Shown here in pieces: positions 13,801 to 26,937 of a stretch of DNA of 64,000 bases. Position 1 is the first letter of the stretch; every line of letters starts with the position of its first letter. The notes under the pieces are model-generated. The model was given only the letters and a program-made list of their open reading frames with translations. It did not search any database and was not told the DNA's origin. The DNA comes from Sinotaia quadrata (Eukaryota; Mollusca; Gastropoda; Architaenioglossa; Viviparidae), in the NCBI GenBank assembly GCA_028829895.1, contig CM054180.1, forward strand, positions 91,203,135 to 91,267,134. Direction: 5' to 3'. The position numbers were made by a program, and so were the translations under genes.

Positions 13801-14353
13801 ATATTAACATTAGCAACATTAAAATTCACAAGAATATTCTACACACATTTACAATACAAAATACATGGTATCAATTCTACAAGAAAGGATTTCGATTATA
13901 GAAAAATCAAGTGTATTACCACTATGTGTATCTTAGGCGCAGTCATAACGGGATGCAAATCTTCTCTATTTTACCCCTGGTAGGTTGGGTGCACTGTATG
14001 ACTGGTGAATGCGTCTGATGTGAGCCAATTCATTCAACCGTTATATCAATAGATGAAGGTCAACTAACATCTTAGTGCTCATCATTGCACGGAACACAAA
14101 TGACCATATATGGGTGGTTAGTATCTGGTTTTCAGAGTGTCCACCTGTGAATTGCCCTATATTCTCTGAACGTGTAAACAGGTATTTCGTCAACCTTAAG
14201 TTTAATCCCTTAACGCAGGGGTGGGCAAACTTTTGAGATCGCGGGCCAGATAAAACTGTTGGAACAATTTGCGGGCCAAATAGATGACCAAATATCACAA
14301 GTCCAGCAAGTTCAGAACAAAAGTAATTTTGAAAAATAACTCTGTTTCAATGA

Positions 14354-16123
14354 TTAATGAGATGGATGGTGTTGCTTACAATGAATCAGTGATTCAATGT
14401 CTGGCTTAACTGATGAGGTTGACAAGCGAAGAATGTCATTTAGATGACGGTCAGAGAGTTGAGAGCGAAGGCGACTCTTTGTATATTTCATCTTTGAGAA
14501 CAGTTGTTCACAGCAAAATGTGCTTCCGAACATAGCTACAATGCGCTGAGCATGTTTAACAAAATGTGGAAACTTGCCTGATGGAAGGATGACATCATGA
14601 AAAATAGAAAGAGGAGAAGAAGTGCGGAACTTTGCTTTTAACTCATGGCTGCATTGCTATCTACCAACTCCATCTGCAAGGAAGCTGGAGCGTCATCCAC
14701 TGTGATTTCAAAAGGGACACAGAACAACTCGAAATCTGCAGAGAGTGGTCTGATACTCCCAAAACGTGAGGCAAATTCTTCCCTCAGTGAGGTAATGGCT
14801 GCACCACAAGTCTCCAAGTCGACATCTGCTATGGAACAAGCAGCAAGACGTGGAAAATGCTTAAACTGACCATTAAACAACTGGAATTCCCACAAGCATA
14901 GTTTCACTTCAAATGCTGTGATGTGTGAATACATTTCATGAATGAGAACATCCTTACCTTGCAAATTGACATTGAGGATGTTGAGGTGTGTGGTGATATC
15001 TATGAGAAAGGCCAGACGAGCAAGTCATTTTAGGTCAGTGAAGTTATCAGCATAGGGAAGGTTCTTTTCATGAAGAACGGTGAAAATTTCTTGTTGCAGG
15101 CCCCACACACAAGAAAGCATGGCTCCACAACTTAGCCAGCGGACTTCACAAAAGTAGAGCAATTCACCATGTGTGCATTCACTTCATCCATCAGTGCCTG
15201 AAATTGACGATGTTTGAGACTTTGGGAAAATATGGAATTTACAACCTTCACCACAACTGACATGACCTCAACGAGGTTTGCAGACTTGGCACATAAGGAT
15301 TCTTGGTGAATGATGCAATGCAATTTAAGGATAGTATGGTTGTGCCTAAGGGCCTTACAGTGCTGAACGAGCAAAGAAGCTGTGCCCTTATTCTCTCAAA
15401 TCATTGCTGGTGCACCATCAGTCGTTACACATACAAGATGGGACAGATCAAGGGAGTGATGTTCCACACACTGAAGTAAGGCATTGAAGATGTCTTGCCC
15501 AGTGGTGTTGTCATGTAGCAGAACAATCTGAAGGAACTCTTCATGCACTTTGAGGGCTGCAGTGACACCTCGTATAAAAATAGCTAGTCTTTCATGTCAG
15601 TGCTCTCATCAAAAGCAAGAGAGTAGGTGACAAAGGTTGAACAATCACTCTTCACCAAGTCTTGCACATTATCTGACCTCTCCTCAATGCGACGATGAAG
15701 AGTACGGGATGACAGACTCATATTCTCCAAGACAGAACGTTGCTCTGGACAGACAGAATTCACCACAGTCATGAGACATTCCTTGAATGATGTCTCCATT
15801 AGAAAATGGCTTCATTCTTTGAGCAAGGAGTACTGAAACTTCATAACTGGTGCATGTCACTTTTTCATGCACAGATGTTTGCTTATGAAACTTCAAACTG
15901 CTTTTCTCTATATTGCCTGTGAGTTTAGCAATAGTATCCTTTTTCTCAGAGGCAGACATTAAAGCGAATTTCAAAGTTCGGTGTACTCTTCCCCAGCAAC
16001 AGTTTTCAAACAGATCAGACACTGAGCTTGTCCAAATTGTTCTATGAAAAAGTACTTCTCCGTCCACTCAGAGTTAAATGTCTGACTTTCTATATCCATT
16101 TGTTTTTGTGGGGTTGCAGACAT
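14354..16123 (-). pseudogene. hAT transposase remnant (GTF2IRD2-like), frameshifted
   Basis: The minus-strand start at 16123 reads MSATPQKQMDIES, then FNSEWTEKYFFIEQFGQAQC with a C-x2-C zinc-finger-like start (QCLICL). After frame shifts come SLSSRTLHRRIEE, LAFDESTDMKD (likely the first catalytic Asp region) and LHCIIHQESLCAK. A C-terminal hATC-type dimerisation segment, with CCEQLFSKMKYTKSRLR, ends at a stop near 14354. Several in-frame stops show it is not translated as one protein. The order matches the hAT-derived part of GTF2IRD2/ZBED5-like proteins. Confidence 0.85.
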
Positions 16124-16533
16124 GATTGTGGGGATGGGGGAATAATGGCAAAGAAATAGCAAAAATGCAGCAACCAGTTCAGTTGTGATGGCAAAAAACT
16201 GAGTTTCAAATTCACGTGCACCTCCAACCCTCCTTCCCCATGCCCAATGGTAGTAGCGGTGAAGGTCAGATCATGACTGAAGCAGAGTACAGATGCTGAC
16301 ATATGTACTTATGTACTTTTGTACATCTATCCTAGGCCTGGGAGAGTTCAAAAGTCGACGAACTAGATGCTAGTGGAATATACACAACAGCAGGCATAAA
16401 TTGTACATGTGCACACGATTCTGTGTGAGTAATTCAAACTGTTAAAATTACATGTAGTCTTTAGACTAGTTTAGCCTTGGCTGTTTGACAGCATAAAACA
16501 ACGCCCATTTGTTTTAGTGACTTTTGCCTTGCA

Positions 16534-16673
16534 GGCCAAAAGCAATGTCAACTGTGAATAGCTTGGCGGGCCAAAAGCAATGTTAACTGTGAATAGCTTG
16601 GCGGGCCAAAAGCAATGTTAACTGTGAATAGCTTGGCGGGCCAAAAGCAATGTTAACTGTGAATAGCTTGGCG
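16534..16673. repeat. Four tandem copies of a 35-bp unit in the hAT right subterminal region
   Basis: The unit begins GGCCAAAAGCAATGT and ends AGCTTGGCG. Four contiguous copies differ at one position (T/C), so expansion was recent relative to the decay of the transposase. Confidence 0.93.
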
Positions 16674-17473
16674 GACCAAACAAAAATGCTTCATGTGCCA
16701 GGTTCGTCCCGCGGGCCAGAATTTGCCTGCCCCTTCCTTAACGGAAGCTTTCACAATAAATATGCAAGGCAGGGGAAAACCCATTAGTAAAAGGAACAAT
16801 TAATAATAAGAAAAATGGTTATCAAAAATATAATTTGTTTAATATAAAACACTTATCTTCATACTGCTTCAAACAAAATACACAAAGACTGTGAGTTAAT
16901 AGCATCATAAATTTAACATTTGGGATCAATGATCCCTCTAAATTTTTTCCAGTATGTGCAGAACTGGCAATTGTTTGAGCAGCCTCATTTCTGCATGAGC
17001 TAAACATTTTCAGAAACATTTGTGATTGTAAATTGTAACTACTGACTACATATTCGTTTGTAATAATGTCTTTTTATTAAAGAAGATTTATGGCTTAAAA
17101 ATCACCTATAGATTTCATACTTTATTGCAATGAAAATGCTATGCTATGATTATTAATGCACCAAAACTTATGCGCAGAATTTTGAAACTGCTGCACAACA
17201 TTTTCTAAAGAGCTGTGTGGCTTCACACCTTAGAGGGAATGTTAGTTGGGATCACTATTACAGGGTTGGATTATATACAGCACTTTCTAATTATAATGTA
17301 ACTTCTGGGGTTTGAGCTCTTTTTAATTGAAACATTTGCTATTGTTATGAATCATGAATGAGTGTTATGATCTAACTCTTTTACCTATGAGAGAAATACG
17401 TATTTGATCTCAAATGATTTTACAACATTTTTGTCATAAATCACTGAGAAAGAGAGAGAGAGAGAGGGAGAGA

Positions 17474-17593
<120 letters not shown>

Positions 17594-17631
17594 ATGTGTG
17601 CATAATTAAGCAATGTTTGTTTTTTGTGTAG

Positions 17632-17752
17632 TTTTACCCAAATTACATTTGCCTCCAAGCTTTGTACGTGCATCCTGTGGCTCAGTGACTCTGCAATGGT
17701 ATGCTTGGAACAAGGCATATGACTTTGGAGACTACAGTGTCTTGGAGTATAG
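17632..17752 (+). CDS. RPTP exon 3: first half of FN3 module 1
   Basis: The exon is 121 nt, phase 1 in and phase 2 out. It encodes about 40 residues with an FN3 A-C strand pattern: LPP near the start, SVTLQW, then YSVLEYR. The acceptor TTTTGTGTAG lies 39 nt downstream of a 118-nt TG repeat, which could influence its recognition. The intron before it is 6.8 kb and holds a hAT transposon. The split of one FN3 domain over exons 3 and 4 explains the change of phase. Confidence 0.88.
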
Positions 17753-18877
17753 GTAAATGTGTATTCTTGTAAAGTTGTATATAAATTATAATGCTCTTAA
17801 TTGATATGTCGTATACTGCTAAACATGGCCTGCTGGCTGTTTACTAAATGTACATTTTCCAATGAGAACTACACGGTAATTTCAGCAATTCATATACATA
17901 AAATTTTATTAAATAACAGATACATGGCAAAGATCCAGAAAGTTTGTGGAAACTTGTGGTTTAAGTTTATTGATGGTTTTCATGATCTAACAAGTGAAAG
18001 GAAAGAAAGTAAAATTTTCCTGACAGTTGAGGATCCAATAAGAACTGTATCTTGAAAGAGATTCTGTATATTTTTTATTTTAGACAAGTTTGAAAAGCTT
18101 AGAGGTGATGAAATTATAATATGCAAAATATGTCTAACATGCAGTCTCTTAATTGGCATATTATGTCAATGCAAAAGTTTTGGTTGATTTACTTATTCAT
18201 TGTTATAATTAAATTGTGTCATATAAATAAATAAATGTACTGCAATTTATGTTACTTTATGCCATTCAATAAAGGAATAAGATAGTTACAGTGCTAATAT
18301 CAACCTTTGATACGATAGTAATATTGTTGTTGAATTTCATCACCACCACCCCCACCCCAGTTAAAATCATTACATGACTTATTGATGTAGATTAGGTAAT
18401 TATTATTTTGGCATTGCATGTCACAAAATATTGAAATAAATAAATAATGTACTTTTCAATCATGGAACTTAATTTTGTATAATTTCCAAATAGTTTCCAT
18501 ATATTGTCCCTATTTTCCTTATAAACTGTATTTGTTTATATTTTAATATAAATTCAGTCCAATTAAATTCTCTCCACATTCCACTTCTTCAGTTAAAGTT
18601 TGACACTTTTAGTTATTTGATTAAGTGTTTGCTTGTGCCATGTATTATACTTTAAAGTTTCAATCTAATTATAGTAAAATGAAATGAATATTAAAATTAA
18701 ATTTTGATTTGATCAAAAACAACAGAATCAAAAACAGAACATTTCATTTTTCTGAAACTTGAACTCTGTTGTCTGTGGTTACAATTGATGACATGTGCTC
18801 TTATGATCATAAGTATAGGCAAATGGTATACGTACTATATATTTCATAGTTTGGTGAACTTTTCTGAGTTATTTCAT

Positions 18878-18910
18878 TTGGACCTCACCATTTTATTAGG
18901 TGAGGTCCAA
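18878..18910. repeat. Perfect 12-bp inverted repeat with 9-nt loop
   Basis: TTGGACCTCACC at 18878-18889 is exactly complementary to 18899-18910. The role is unknown; it could be the tip of a small inverted-repeat element. Confidence 0.8.
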
Positions 18911-18943
18911 TGCACCCCTTCTAGGCATGATACACAACTGTTT

Positions 18944-19085
18944 CAGAATTTTTGATGCACTCTCAAAGCACACCATGGAGAATCATCCAGAACTTCACAT
19001 GCACTATCAAAGCACATCATGTAGAGTGTTCTAGAATCTTCATGTGCACTACTCAATACACAACAATGAATGTTCAAGAAACTTT
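18944..19085. repeat. Degenerate tandem array, ~45-bp unit, about three copies
   Basis: Three successive segments share the pattern AGAA...TGCACT...CAAAGCACA...CATG with moderate divergence. Confidence 0.6.
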
Positions 19086-21110
19086 AATGAATTCTCGAGA
19101 TCAAACTCAAGCCTCAGTTTTTGCTGTATTGGCTTTAAGTCATATTTTAATATTTTATCACTCTATCAGAAAGACATCCAATGAATGGACTGTGCTTGTT
19201 AGTTTTGCTTAATTAGTAGAGCTTAAGTGTCTACTGCATCTCTATGTTATCTGATATAGGCAGAATAGAATATATAGTACAAAGTAAACATTTTTAAACT
19301 TTAAATATAAAATCTTGTACTAACTACTATACTATAAAATGTTAGAATTGTTATTAAGTATTTTAGTGTTAAAGAATATATTTCACATGTACCAAGTGAA
19401 GAAAGATTGTTTTGGTTCCATAAGACATTGATTATAAATCCTTGACACTAAATTAACAATAACTAAAAAAATATTATAGATGTCATCATAAATTTTTTCT
19501 ACCTAGCTGTTCAAGACACATTTTGAGCATAAAAGATTTGTTTGTATATAATATATTATTAAAATAAAATAATTAGAACTGCCTAATATATGTTTGATTT
19601 ATATAGTTTATTATTCTGTGCTCACTCTTTTACACATAAACAGATACACAAACAAAAGCACATATAGACACATAAGTGTTTATTTAATAATTTTAATTTA
19701 TTCACTTAATTATCAGTAAAGAATGATATTATTTCAGATTAATAAAGAACCACTTGAAGAGTTGCTATAGCATGAACTCGTGTCTTATTGCTGGAAAACA
19801 TATCAAAAGTGCTTCTTTTTCTGCCTTTTACAACCATATATCTACAATAATTATTGGTTGACAATATACTCACCAGAGCATTAGGGCTTCATGGTGTCTG
19901 TCAGTATAAACTAGTACAGTTAAAAACTTGTAGATAAGCAGCAGATTGAATGGGAAAATGTGCAACTGCAATATCCTTCACCAAATGCATTTCTGTTGAA
20001 ACAAGCAAATCTGGTATGTGAAATGTAGCTAACAGAAACACTAAAAAGGAAGTACATTTCCTTTCCAAAATATCTTTTTATTGAATTTAAAGGAATTCTT
20101 TTGCACATCAGATTTGATAGAGGATAAGAAAGTAAAAAATTTTAAAAAATAGCTAGTTCATTGGGTTTATTTTCCCTTGATAGAACTATAATTATGAATA
20201 TAACTACTAGAGGGCAATGTATTTAAAGATTATAACTGCTCAGCAGAAACACCATGGCTCCACATAAACCTTAGAATGAAGAGATAAGCAATGACATTGG
20301 TCTGCCCTAATGTTGGTGGTAGAACCAGTGTAACTCAGCACTACTGCTGCATTATTCTTGTCAGATGCTTAGATACAAGGCAGTATAGTTCTCAGTATTT
20401 TTTACAGGCTTTAATTTCCATTCACATTTTGGTATTGCTTGTAGTTTCTATGTTGTCCTTTTTGTATACCTTCTTATTTTGCTAAGGTACATATTTCTTG
20501 TTTCCTTGTGGATATTATTCCACTGTCACTTCTATTTTGTGACTTTTTGTGTTATACACACAGATGCCACAGTCAGATCAGCTCTCTTCAAGCTTGCAAG
20601 AGTATCAGTCTTTCAATCAAACCCTGCATGGTTAAGGTATTCAGCAGTGTTGCTTATTGCATCTAGAAGAATATGCCCAGAAAGTTTATCCCGATAAATG
20701 GAACTTTTTGTTAAGTGGTACAGCAGTAAGGGTTAAGACCCTTTAGATGTAACTATTCTGCTATTAGTAGATTTTTTAATTCAAGATTAAAAGACTAGCA
20801 TTTACTGTTTTAAATATATTCTTACTCATGTTCTTAATTGAAAAGAAATTGTTCTCCTCATGTTTTTTATTCTCCAATAGTTGTTGATTTGCAGTGTTAT
20901 ATTTTTTCACTTATTTCACATCATCTCCTGTAGTTGAGTACTGGATTATACCAGTTGTACTTCATTCACATTGCTATTCATTCTAAGGGTTAACTGGAGC
21001 CATGATGGATCTGGTGAGTATTTCCATAAAGTGTGTTGTTTACCACAAGTTGTAAGCATCTAGTAAATATTTAGAAAAAAAACTTATTTACATAACATTG
21101 TTATATGCAG

Positions 21111-21331
21111 GTTATATGTATTTGCTCAAAAGTGGACACCAGGAAGTACTTGGCAACTGATGCGTGCTGTGTCACATGACCCCATTTTAGATAAATATGT
21201 TGTTGAAGTACAGGTACTTGATCAATCAGATTTCTACAAGTTTCGAGTTGATTTGCATTATGATGATGCAGGAAAAATTTCAGTTGATGCTAGCACTGGT
21301 TTTGAGACAGAATTTATCAATCCTTGCAAAG
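21111..21331 (+). CDS. RPTP exon 4: second half of FN3 module 1
   Basis: The exon is 221 nt, phase 2 in and phase 1 out, acceptor ATATGCAG and donor GTAAGT. Joined to exon 3 it continues YR-LYVF, then WTPGSTW, then a strand KYVVEVQVL and the FN3 F-strand pattern YKFRVDL. It ends INPCK at the domain boundary. Confidence 0.9.
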
Positions 21332-23752
21332 GTAAGTAAATAATTGTTCAAATAGGGAGAATGGTAAAATTTCAAATTGTTATAAATAATTGGTATTTGG
21401 ACTAGGAAATATGTTTGTCAATATATAGACAAAATTCAGAATAGATTTATATAGTTTTTATCCTTAGTAGTAAGTGTAATATTTTAATCAAATTTGAGAG
21501 AGAGAGAGAGAGAGATCTTAGAGATACATACATAGTAAGAAAGACCTGAGCATATAGAATGGAATAAACAACATTAGTATTATTATTGCTAATATCACAA
21601 TCTGAACACCTCATTTCTCCTATCACTGAATGAAATATATGTAATGTGTTCTTGTCAACCAAGTTGATCTAAGCACAGAATATATAAGAACTGATAATAA
21701 TATTCAGTTATCATTACATCTTCATTTGTCAGAAAATTACAAATATAGGTCAGTTTGGAAAAGCACCTTTCATCCAATTGAAGGTAATGCGATATCATTT
21801 AGAAATGATTGTTGATGTAATGATGGTGTATAAATAAACTCTGCCCATGGATATCTAAATATTAGTGATATTTTGTTGCATGTGAAAGAGAGCAAGAAGT
21901 TTAATTAATTATATGAAAACAACTAGTGAATGATTCTGATTTGTTTTTTATAATGAATTTGATTTTAAAGAAAGAGAAAAGCATATTTTTGTTTTAGAGT
22001 CAATGGAATAGGAAGTTTAATTTTGTTGATATGTTTGTAGCAAAGTTGAAGATTACTTTTATTAACCAAGTTTTGTGCCAGCATCAAAGATGCTTGTTTA
22101 GAAGTAGAAGACTGGTGAAATGATGATTGAATCTGCCAACTGGTCTAAAGTTTATGAACATAATAATAATTATATTACAGAGTATTGTTAAGACTGTGGG
22201 TTAATTATCTTTTGATTTATAGTTTGACATAGGATGTTAAAATCAGCAAGATTTCTAATTGCTGAACTATATTGTTATAGCTAGGTGATTTGTTTTCAAG
22301 TTGTGATATTAATTTTCAATGAATTCTGTTGCTTTATTGCTCTTGAAAATTTTTCTATACTTGTTTCTCAAGGAACTGTGTTCAGAGACAAAGATTCAAA
22401 TAGAACATCTGATATTAAAGTATTTTAAATCTGGTTGTCTGGTAGTATAATCTTATAATCTTGCTTGGATTATGATTATATGTTTTGGTGTGAATGAGAA
22501 AACTTATTATTTAAAATGCTTTTTATTATCAGTTACTTTTCCCTACATTACAGTGTTTGTCTTTATTTTATGTGGAGTAAATATAATCTGTATAAGTGTG
22601 TTGAAAATATTCAAGGGAAAAGGAGTTACTGAATTATGTTTCTCTTAGACAACATTATCTAAGCATATAAATTCCTAGCTGATCTTTTAATTATTGCTCA
22701 AGTATTTTTTTAATTGATCCTTCTGTCCTCTCTTGGTATAGTGAGTAGAACCAACCCTTCATTTCAGTTATAATTGCAGTATCCAAGCCTGGAAGATATA
22801 TGTACCTGAGGGGCAAATTCAGTTATAAGTTGACAAGAATTGGAAAAAGTAATGTTTTGAGAAACATACAATCCCTGCATTTACAAAATATTTCATTCCC
22901 AATTAGGAGTAGTACCCCCAGAGGAATACAGAACTTACTCAATGCCTTAAAAGTATTAGAATTCTCATTTACCATCCAGTTATTTTTACTGTTTTCCTAT
23001 CTAGCAGCACTTAGCATTAAAGGGCAGTATAGTAGAGATTTATTATAGAAGTGTGAAAGGGGTGTTTTGGACTATTACTGTGGTTGAGTGTATCTTTTCA
23101 ATATGTATAAATAATATATAGTGAATATATTTCAAGTGTTTGTGTAGTTTAATTGTGTAATTTGATACTATGTATCAACTTATGTATTATTAGATATGTT
23201 AAAATATTAAGATTAGAATGAACTTTTGGCAACACAAAGTTGTTTGACATGCTTTTTGCTTGATATTAGAAATGATGCTTTCTTTTAATCAGGTTGCTTT
23301 GAGCTGAGAATAGAGAGTAGAGCTCCATATATTATGTCTTGCTGGGACTATCATTTGAGAATTGTAACATCACTTTACTGTCTGCCAAATATACTGTCAC
23401 TATAGATTTATATCTTTCCTTATGCATGTACATTAAGGTATAATTTTACCTACTTTTTTCCCCAGTAGTACTGAACTTTGTTTACTTTACGACTATTATC
23501 TTCTGTGTTTAATTATTATTGTAGTGTGTCAACATCAATGTTTAAAGAATCATATCTTATCCTTTGTATATTTTTCTAAACAAGCTTTTTTTTCCCCCAC
23601 GATTGTTTTAGTTAACTAACTGTGCTTTTTGGTGTATGTAATCTATGCAACTGTAATTGTTTTCAGAAATGTTTTATCAAACTTTATTTTGTATACATTC
23701 TTAAATATTAATTTAATTAAAATTATCTGTTCAATTTATTTTTAATTTCTAG
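21332..23752 (+). other. Intron 4
   Basis: The intron is 2.4 kb, AT-rich, with a (GA)n run near 21497-21513. No other feature was recognised. Confidence 0.7.
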
Positions 23753-23785
23753 ATCAAATTCTGAAGGAAGAAGAATCCAGCAGTG
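23753..23785 (+). CDS. RPTP exon 5: 33-nt microexon in the linker between FN3 modules
   Basis: This is a 33-nt exon, phase 1-1, flanked by TAATTTCTAG and a perfect GTGAGT. It adds 11 acidic and serine-rich residues, DQILKEEESSS, between FN3 modules 1 and 2. Removing it keeps the frame because exon 4 leaves and exon 6 enters at phase 1, so it could be an alternative cassette. It is short, but both splice sites, the frame and the solvent-exposed composition agree. Confidence 0.72.
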
Positions 23786-24176
23786 GTGAGTGAAAGAAGA
23801 ATCATGATATTATTAAAATTCTTTTTAATAATTTTATTGTATTTCATTGTAGATTCACTAAATTAAAAAAAATAATAAATAAACTAATTTATAAACTGAG
23901 ATGTGAATTATGTATATTTATGTATATTTCTAATTATGTATATTTCTCATCACAAAACCGTTTAGAAAAATAGTGTATAGTATTAACAAAAAGATGGAAT
24001 TAATTGTTAATAAAACAATTAAAAAATTATATTGTGTTTACTCTAGATATTGAATCATATGTATTGTCAGTTTAGGAGTAATTTTACTGTTTTGATTGTT
24101 GTAAAAATTAATATTATTTTTATTAATATGTAAAGATATTATAAACTGTGTACTGTCCCATATGATTCTCTCACAG
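23786..24176 (+). other. Intron 5
   Basis: A 391-nt AT-rich intron following the microexon. It repeats the word TATGTATATTT a few times but holds nothing else. Confidence 0.7.
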
Positions 24177-24497
24177 TGGCTGGAAAAAGGGTCTTCAAGT
24201 ATGTTCACCACACTGTATTAAATGCAGAAGAGGTGGAGGTTGAATGGTTCCTTCTCCCTGATCAGACATTAAATCAAGACTACAAATTGTCTTATACATA
24301 CCGCATGATGCTTGTGGGTGACTGTCAAAATGTGCTACAAAGTCAAGCAGTGACCCTTATATTGAATGCCCAGAAAAACACACTGTTACTGCATAGACTG
24401 GAACCCTGGCACACTTATTCATTTAAGTTAAAGGCACCAGCTGAATTCTTCAACGCTGAAGAGGTGATACAGGGCACATTCACCACAAAGCATATCG
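24177..24497 (+). CDS. RPTP exon 6: FN3 module 2
   Basis: The exon is 321 nt, phase 1-1, with acceptor TCTCACAG and the weaker donor GTGAAC. It encodes a complete FN3-sized module of about 107 residues. The C-strand region reads VEVEWFLLP, followed by a tyrosine-rich YKLSYTY strand, LLLHRLEPWHTYSFKLKA at the E-F strands, and a closing FTTK. The open frame runs about 15 codons past the donor before a stop, so intron retention would truncate the protein. Confidence 0.9.
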
Positions 24498-25589
24498 GTG
24501 AACATTCTTTGTTTCATTCTCATTGTTTAATTAATCTAACTTGACAATTGGTTGCTATTTTTATATCTAAGGAATATCACTTTTGCACTAGAGACAGTCT
24601 AAGTGTAAATTGGCAACTGTCTATGATCTTGGAATGGCTTAGGAAATGTAGACTTGTACATGGATGGCTTTTTTTGTGTAGATGTCTGTCTGTGAATGTA
24701 GCAATATATTTAAAATCTTCAGAATCTCAAGCAACTTTTTTACATCTTTTGAAAGTTAATTTGTTAATTTTCTTGCATACAAACATTTTTCTTTTTTTTG
24801 TCATAAACAAGATTGATGCCTTGTTCACAAAGTTAACTAAAGAGAAAAAAACCAACTAAACAGAAATAAAAAATAAAATGTGAGATGAAACATAACATAT
24901 GATGCCTTATGAAGTCATCTTTTTTTCCTGTTAAACTTATAAAAATGCTTCTAGTATTTTGTGATTCAGTCACCTGATTTTTGATAGAACTGGTGTTTGT
25001 TGATAAGCTGATAGTCATTGGAAGTTTTTTTTAATTCTTAACAAAGGTTAGGTTACGTTTGCTTTTTGCCTGATTTTCTTTTTATTTATAAAAATCATAA
25101 GATTATTTTATATATTTTTAATAAGATATTGACTGATTAAATTTTGTATTTTATTCCCAATAATAACAACAACAAAAAAACCCAAGCAGAAAAAGATCAA
25201 GTATCAAACTTTATAAGAACTTTATAGCAGTGATCCAATGATAAGGATTGCCTATGAAAGTTGTAATCTATCATTAGTGACAAACATATAGGTTATTTTA
25301 AACTTCCTTAGACTTAACAAAAGTCACATAGTCAGATAGTTAATTAAACATGGATACGGGCACACCTTTTTCCTACAGTGAGGCAGCCTAAATATCCCTC
25401 CATGCTTTATAATCTGTTTATAAGCCACAAGTAAAACCCAGAGCACTAGAATAAAACTTGTAGAAGTATGTGAATATTGTTTAAACAATTGTGAATGGCT
25501 AGATGTTATAATTAATCCAAAGTCCCCACATACTGAAGAAATTGAATAGACTGAAGAAATTGACAATAATGGAGACTGATGAACATAAC

Positions 25590-25800
25590 ATGAAAGTGAC
25601 CTTATATCAGTAATAAAATATTCCTAGAATAAAGAAGCTCTTAACATTGAACATGATCTTGTATTAATACAATATTTCTAAAATAACAGACCCTTATTAT
25701 GAAAGTGATCATGTATCATCAATAAAATATGTATAAAATAAAGACTCTTAACCTGACAATGATTTTGTAGCAACATTAAAAGACATCTAAAATAAAGAAA
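25590..25800. repeat. Degenerate tandem array, ~65-bp unit, about three copies
   Basis: A phrase like AATAAAATAT...AAAATAAAGA...CTTA...ATGAT recurs three times with substitutions and short gaps. Confidence 0.5.
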
Positions 25801-26803
25801 TACAAAGGACTAAAGGTTATGGTTAATCCAGCATTTATCAACTCTTGTGCCACAAAGAGTCTGCTAGTGTGCCATGGAGTTTGGAAGGAAGATTGAAAAG
25901 AAGAAAGAAAAAGTGAAGAATACAAAAATTGTGATAAATTTTAAAATACTGTATATTTTTCATAAAAGACCAATAAGAATGAAAACAACAGTTTAACCAT
26001 TTTTAACCCATTGTCGTCAAATGGCAACAAGTGTTCAAATTTTAAACAAACTCTTAATACTCAATTTTTTTAAAGAAAAATTTTCTTTTTAAAAAATGAT
26101 GGTGTGCTGTGATAATTTTAGCACTTTGTTCTGTGTGCCATGAGTTGAAAAAGTTTAAAATTCACTGGGTTAATTAATCATTATTTGTGTGAGTCTTTAG
26201 TTCTTGAAGATAGATTGCAGTGCTTATCATTAGAATATGGTTGTGAGTGAACATCGCTGATGGGCATATTTGGTGGATACATTTGGCATTATACTCAAAA
26301 CTATGGATGCTTTGCAGTGGTACCAAGATTCTTCCCCAGCCCCTTTTTAACAATATTTTATTGCCTCAGTTCTTTGAATATATTCTTGTACACATTTTTA
26401 GAATAGTTTGTTTCTGTGGAAAGGAGAATTTGTTTATAAGTATGCATCCTTTCTTTCTATTTTAACTCTTTTTATACATTGTCATCACCTTGCTAAACAT
26501 AGACTTTTAGAAAATACTTACTAAGGTAGACATTAGAAAGATAGAGATCGGAGATAAATGTGATATAGATCATAGTGATAATGATAATAAAAGATTAATT
26601 AAATAATAAAGTCAACCACACACTTTTTAGCTCAGGTTGTATTCAGCAGATACTTCTGTAAACATCTCTCTCTCTCTCTCTCTGTATGATAGAATTTTAT
26701 TTTTATGCTCACCAGCAGAAAAAATAGCTGATTGATTCTGATTCTCAAGGCTGTCACTAATGGTCATTAAAGCTCTGAAGGCTTGGATGACTGGTACTTG
26801 TAA

Positions 26804-26937
26804 GCATTGAGCCATCAAAATGGATTTGTCATCTGCTACAGCCTTATAAAAAGTTATATCTAGGGTGCAAGCATTAAGCCATAACAATGGATGTGTCATT
26901 TGCTATATAGCCGTATACAAATTTATTTCTTGGGTGC
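26804..26937. repeat. Tandem duplication, 67-bp unit, two diverged copies
   Basis: GCATTGAGCCATCAAAATGG at 26804 and GCATTAAGCCATAACAATGG at 26871 begin matching units. Confidence 0.75.

Larger units (their letters stand above)
14216..16735 (-). mobile_element. hAT-superfamily DNA transposon (GTF2IRD2/ZBED-like transposase), defective, with intact target duplication
   Basis: The element is 2,520 bp. The left end starts CAGGGGTGGGCAAA and the right end is TTTGCCTGCCCCTT, an imperfect terminal inverted repeat of the hAT type. It is flanked on both sides by an identical 8-bp direct repeat, CCTTAACG (14208-14215 and 16736-16743), the length expected for hAT. The inside carries a transposase remnant on the minus strand. 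A GCGGGCCA word recurs near both ends, as subterminal motifs often do. The last base at the right end differs from the left, so the ends may no longer be recognised. Confidence 0.92.
17753..21110 (+). other. Intron 3
   Basis: The intron is 3.4 kb, from GTAAAT to ATATGCAG. It contains a perfect hairpin and a short tandem array near 18.9-19.1 kb. The rest is AT-rich with no recognised gene. Confidence 0.7.

Noticed and set aside
12740..14000. CpG-richer block as a further solo LTR
   Set aside because: I looked for TG...CA ends with matching 5-bp flanks and found none.
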